64,000 nucleotides of DNA from Streptomyces collinus Tu 365 (GTDB lineage: Bacteria; Actinomycetota; Actinomycetes; Streptomycetales; Streptomycetaceae). The position numbers and the translations under genes were made by a program. Of this stretch, positions 61,709-64,000 are shown piece after piece. Each line of letters begins with the position of its first letter. The stretch's first letter is position 1. The notes beneath the pieces are model-generated. The model saw nothing but the letters and a program-made list of their open reading frames with translations, was not told the origin of the DNA and made no database searches. The stretch is from contig NC_021985.1 in assembly GCF_000444875.1 (NCBI RefSeq), positions 5,910,170 to 5,974,169 of the forward strand, given 5' to 3'.

Positions 61709-61789
61709 CACCTACGTACGACCAGGTGCGGGTGGCCACCGTCGTCCTCGACCCGCGCGCAGACCTCTCGCACCCGCGAGGGGTTTTTT
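61709..61789 (+). promoter_or_regulatory. cimA attenuator with traceable alternative stems
   Basis: Stem 1: CACCT (61709-61713) with AGGTG (61724-61728). Stem 2 (antiterminator): GCGGGTG (61728-61734) with CACCCGC (61771-61777), a perfect 7-bp match. Stem 3 (terminator): CCTCTCG (61764-61770) with CGAGGGG (61777-61783), followed by TTTTTT at 61784-61789. Stem 2 shares the loop of stem 3, so they compete. The leader-peptide stop codon touches the 5' side of stem 1, so a stalled ribosome's position decides which stem forms. The 302-bp gap 61600-61901 contains nothing else coding. Confidence 0.75.
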
Positions 61790-61901
61790 CGTTTTCCGGC
61801 CCACCCGAAGCCGGGAGCGGAGCGCGAGGGACCATTGGGGGGACGGTTGGAGCCGGTCATTCCGGTTAGACCGAAGATTCACAATCAGGAGCCTTGAGAC
61901 C

Positions 61902-63512
61902 ATGACCGAGACGGCAACCAGCGAGCTCGACGACTCGTTCCACGTCTTCGACACCACGCTGCGCGACGGCGCGCAGCGCGAGGGCATCAACCTCACCGTC
62001 GCGGACAAGCTCGCCATCGCACGGCACCTGGACGACTTCGGCGTCGGCTTCATCGAGGGCGGCTGGCCCGGCGCGAACCCGCGGGACACCGAGTTCTTCG
62101 CCCGCGCGCAGGCCGAGATCGACTTCAAGCACGCCCGTCTGGTCGCCTTCGGCGCCACCCGCCGGGCCGGCGCGAAGGCCGCCGAGGACCCGCAGGTCAG
62201 GGCGCTCCTGGAGTCGGGCGCCCCGGTGATCACCCTGGTCGCCAAGTCCCACGACCGGCACGTGGAGCTGGCGCTGCGCACCACGCTGGACGAGAACCTG
62301 GAGATGGTCCGCGACACGGTGTCCTACCTGCGGGACCAGGGCCGCCGGGTCTTCGTCGACTGCGAGCACTTCTTCGACGGCTACCGCGCGAACCCCGAGT
62401 ACGCCAAGGCCGTCGTACGCGCCGCCGCCGAGGCCGGCGCCGACGTCGTCATCCTCTGCGACACCAACGGCGGCATGCTCCCCGCCCAGGTGCACGCGGT
62501 CGTCTCCACGGTCCTCGCCGACACCGGCGCCCGGCTCGGCATCCACGCCCAGGACGACACCGGCTGCGCGGTCGCCAACACGCTCGCCGCGGTCGACGCG
62601 GGCGCCACCCAGGTGCAGTGCACGGCCAACGGCTACGGCGAGCGCGTCGGCAACGCCAACCTCTTCCCGGTCGTGGCGGCCCTGGAGCTGAAGTACGGCA
62701 AGAAGGTGCTGCCGGAGGGCCGGCTGCGCGAGATGACCCGGACCTCCCACGCCATCGCCGAGGTCGTCAACCTCACCCCCTCCACCCACCAGCCGTACGT
62801 GGGCGTCTCCGCGTTCGCGCACAAGGCGGGCCTGCACGCGTCGGCCATCAAGGTCGACCCGGACCTGTACCAGCACATCGCCCCCGAGCTGGTCGGCAAC
62901 ACCATGCGCATGCTGGTCTCCGACATGGCGGGCCGCGCCTCGGTCGAGCTGAAGGGCAAGGAGCTCGGCGTCGACCTCGGCGGCGACCGGGAGCTGGTCG
63001 GCCGGGTGGTCGAGCGGGTCAAGGAGCGCGAGCTCGCGGGCTACACCTACGAGGCCGCCGACGCCTCCTTCGAGCTGCTGCTGCGCGCCGAGGTCGAGGG
63101 CAGGCCGCTGAAGTACTTCGACGTCGAGTCCTGGCGGGCCATCGTCGAGGACCGGCCCGACGGCACCCACGCCAACGAGGCCACGGTCAAGCTGTGGGCC
63201 AAGAGCGAGCGGATCGTCGCCACCGCGGAGGGCAACGGCCCGGTCAACGCCCTGGACCGGGCGCTGCGCGTGGCCCTGGAGAAGATCTACCCCCAGCTCG
63301 CCAAGCTGGACCTGGTGGACTACAAGGTCCGCATCCTGGAGGGCGTGCACGGCACCTCCTCCACCACCCGGGTGCTGATCTCCACCTCCGACGGGGCCGG
63401 CGAGTGGTCCACGGTCGGCGTCGCCGAGAACGTCATCGCCGCCTCGTGGCAGGCCCTGGAGGACGCCTACACCTACGGGCTGCTGCGGGCCGGGGTCGAA
63501 CCGGCCGAGTGA
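61902..63512 (+). CDS. cimA: Citramalate synthase
   Basis: 536 residues. HMGL-like TIM barrel joining pyruvate and acetyl-CoA to (R)-citramalate, the start of the threonine-independent isoleucine route. DTTLRDGAQREGINLTVADK at the N-terminus, GIHAQDDTGCAVANTLAAV, and GYGERVGNANLFPVVAAL hold the metal and acyl-binding residues. The C-terminal LeuA allosteric domain (NALDRALRVALEKIYPQLAK, then VRILEGVHGTSSTTRV) is present. The EGxNLTVADK and FIEGGWPGANPRD segments place it in the TIGR00977 group (citramalate synthase) rather than typical 2-isopropylmalate synthase. AGGAG precedes the ATG. Controlled by an attenuator. Confidence 0.92.
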   Translation: MTETATSELDDSFHVFDTTLRDGAQREGINLTVADKLAIARHLDDFGVGFIEGGWPGANPRDTEFFARAQAEIDFKHARLVAFGATRRAGAKAAEDPQVRALLESGAPVITLVAKSHDRHVELALRTTLDENLEMVRDTVSYLRDQGRRVFVDCEHFFDGYRANPEYAKAVVRAAAEAGADVVILCDTNGGMLPAQVHAVVSTVLADTGARLGIHAQDDTGCAVANTLAAVDAGATQVQCTANGYGERVGNANLFPVVAALELKYGKKVLPEGRLREMTRTSHAIAEVVNLTPSTHQPYVGVSAFAHKAGLHASAIKVDPDLYQHIAPELVGNTMRMLVSDMAGRASVELKGKELGVDLGGDRELVGRVVERVKERELAGYTYEAADASFELLLRAEVEGRPLKYFDVESWRAIVEDRPDGTHANEATVKLWAKSERIVATAEGNGPVNALDRALRVALEKIYPQLAKLDLVDYKVRILEGVHGTSSTTRVLISTSDGAGEWSTVGVAENVIAASWQALEDAYTYGLLRAGVEPAE

Positions 63513-63593
63513 CGGCACGAGCGCACCGCACCCCCGTCCCCGGGAGCGCGGTGCGCCACCGCGCCGCACCGGGCCGGCCGGAGCCGGGGCGGG

Positions 63594-64000
63594 TCAGGGC
63601 GCGCGCCAGATGTTGTCGAAGGCCGCGTTCTCGATCCGCCGCCGCTGCCGTACGCCCTCCAGCTCCGTCAGCGCGTGGTTGACGGCGGCCAGCACGGTGA
63701 CGACCGCCTCGTCGAGGCCCTCCCCGGCCTGTCCGCCGTCCCCGAGGCCCAGGGCCGCCGCGAGACCGGCGAGCACCGGCTCGTGGGACTCCCACCGGCC
63801 GGTGGCGTGCCGGCGCGCCTCCGTGCCGGCGGCCGCGTCGGCCTTCGGGCGGTACGGCAGCCAGTGCCGGCGCTCGCCGGTGAGCTGCCCCCGGGCGTCC
63901 AGGTCGTCGAGGTAGACCCCGGTCAGTCCCTCCCCGCGGCGCCACAGCCAGTCCTCGACCGTCTCGTACGGCTCCCGCCGCACGAGCGCGGCGCCCGCCT
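63594..64000 (-). CDS. Protein of unknown function (5' end may lie outside the window)
   Basis: The frame is open from the window edge to a stop at 63594. A possible GTG start at 63983 gives 129 residues (MRREPYETVEDWLWRRGEG onward), but the frame continues to position 64000 without a stop, so the protein may be longer. It contains RRHWLPYRPKADAAAG and a helical C-terminal part (LDEAVVTVLAAVNHALTELE). No family is recognised. It is convergent with cimA. No terminator was seen in the 81-bp gap. Confidence 0.6.
   Translation of the reverse strand, partial: AGAALVRREPYETVEDWLWRRGEGLTGVYLDDLDARGQLTGERRHWLPYRPKADAAAGTEARRHATGRWESHEPVLAGLAAALGLGDGGQAGEGLDEAVVTVLAAVNHALTELEGVRQRRRIENAAFDNIWRAP

Overview
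The window is very GC-rich, densely coded, and strongly biased to G or C at third codon positions. It uses many GTG starts and 4-base stop/start overlaps (GTGA, ATGA). Together with a mycothiol-type DinB enzyme, a LAL-type LuxR giant regulator, several TetR proteins, GatCAB and two c-di-GMP proteins of the BldD network, this points to the core chromosome of a Streptomyces. The gene order (peptide ABC transporter, cysteine desulfurase, mnmA, ligA, gatCAB, ilvBNC, serA, leuB, ilvE, cimA) matches, from memory, the SCO5477-SCO5530 region of S. coelicolor. No tRNA, rRNA, insertion sequence, prophage or CRISPR array was seen.

Layout. 1-4.2 kb: 3' part of an oligopeptide ABC importer operon whose second ATPase carries a long acidic tail. 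4.3-11.6 kb: secreted M1 peptidase, TRIC-like channel, membrane esterase, thioesterase, MDMPI-like enzyme, WYL regulator, and a FabR/DesT-like TetR facing two small membrane proteins. 11.7-20.5 kb: tRNA thiolation pair (cysteine desulfurase, mnmA), a cell-wall amidase, small metabolic enzymes, a core-type methionine synthase and ligA. 20.8-27.2 kb: an RmdB-like GGDEF-EAL membrane protein, a cupin and gatC-gatA-(79-aa gene)-gatB. 27.3-34.7 kb: small membrane proteins, the debris of an acetyltransferase gene that looks inverted, a LAL regulator with a palindromic repeat inserted in frame, a sugar-dehydrogenase lipoprotein and an aldo/keto reductase. 34.8-44.8 kb: a 2-hydroxyacid dehydrogenase, a second c-di-GMP protein with intact GGDEF but degenerate EAL, then ilvBNC behind an attenuator, and serA. 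44.9-51.3 kb: MFS exporter/TetR pair with an array of 13-bp repeats between them, then a PucR-type regulator facing the two proline-catabolism genes. 51.6-64 kb: phosphatase, leuB, ilvE, an NCS1 transporter facing a urease/agmatine-deiminase/TetR operon, then cimA behind a second attenuator.

How it works together. Branched-chain amino acid synthesis dominates the right half (ilvBNC, leuB, ilvE, cimA), and each transcription unit has a structured or peptide-encoding 5' region. The most unusual locus is 55.9-61.6 kb. It holds a urease core with all nickel ligands but a Val in place of the usual flap Cys and no accessory genes, together with an agmatine deiminase, a TetR and a nucleobase-type permease. 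It looks like a dedicated nitrogen-salvage unit for guanidino or ureido compounds; that substrate assignment is inference. The other regulatory features that stand out are the cimA leader (apparently a leaderless leader peptide with fully traceable alternative hairpins), the 13-bp repeat array, and a BldD-like palindrome inside the promoter of the second c-di-GMP gene.
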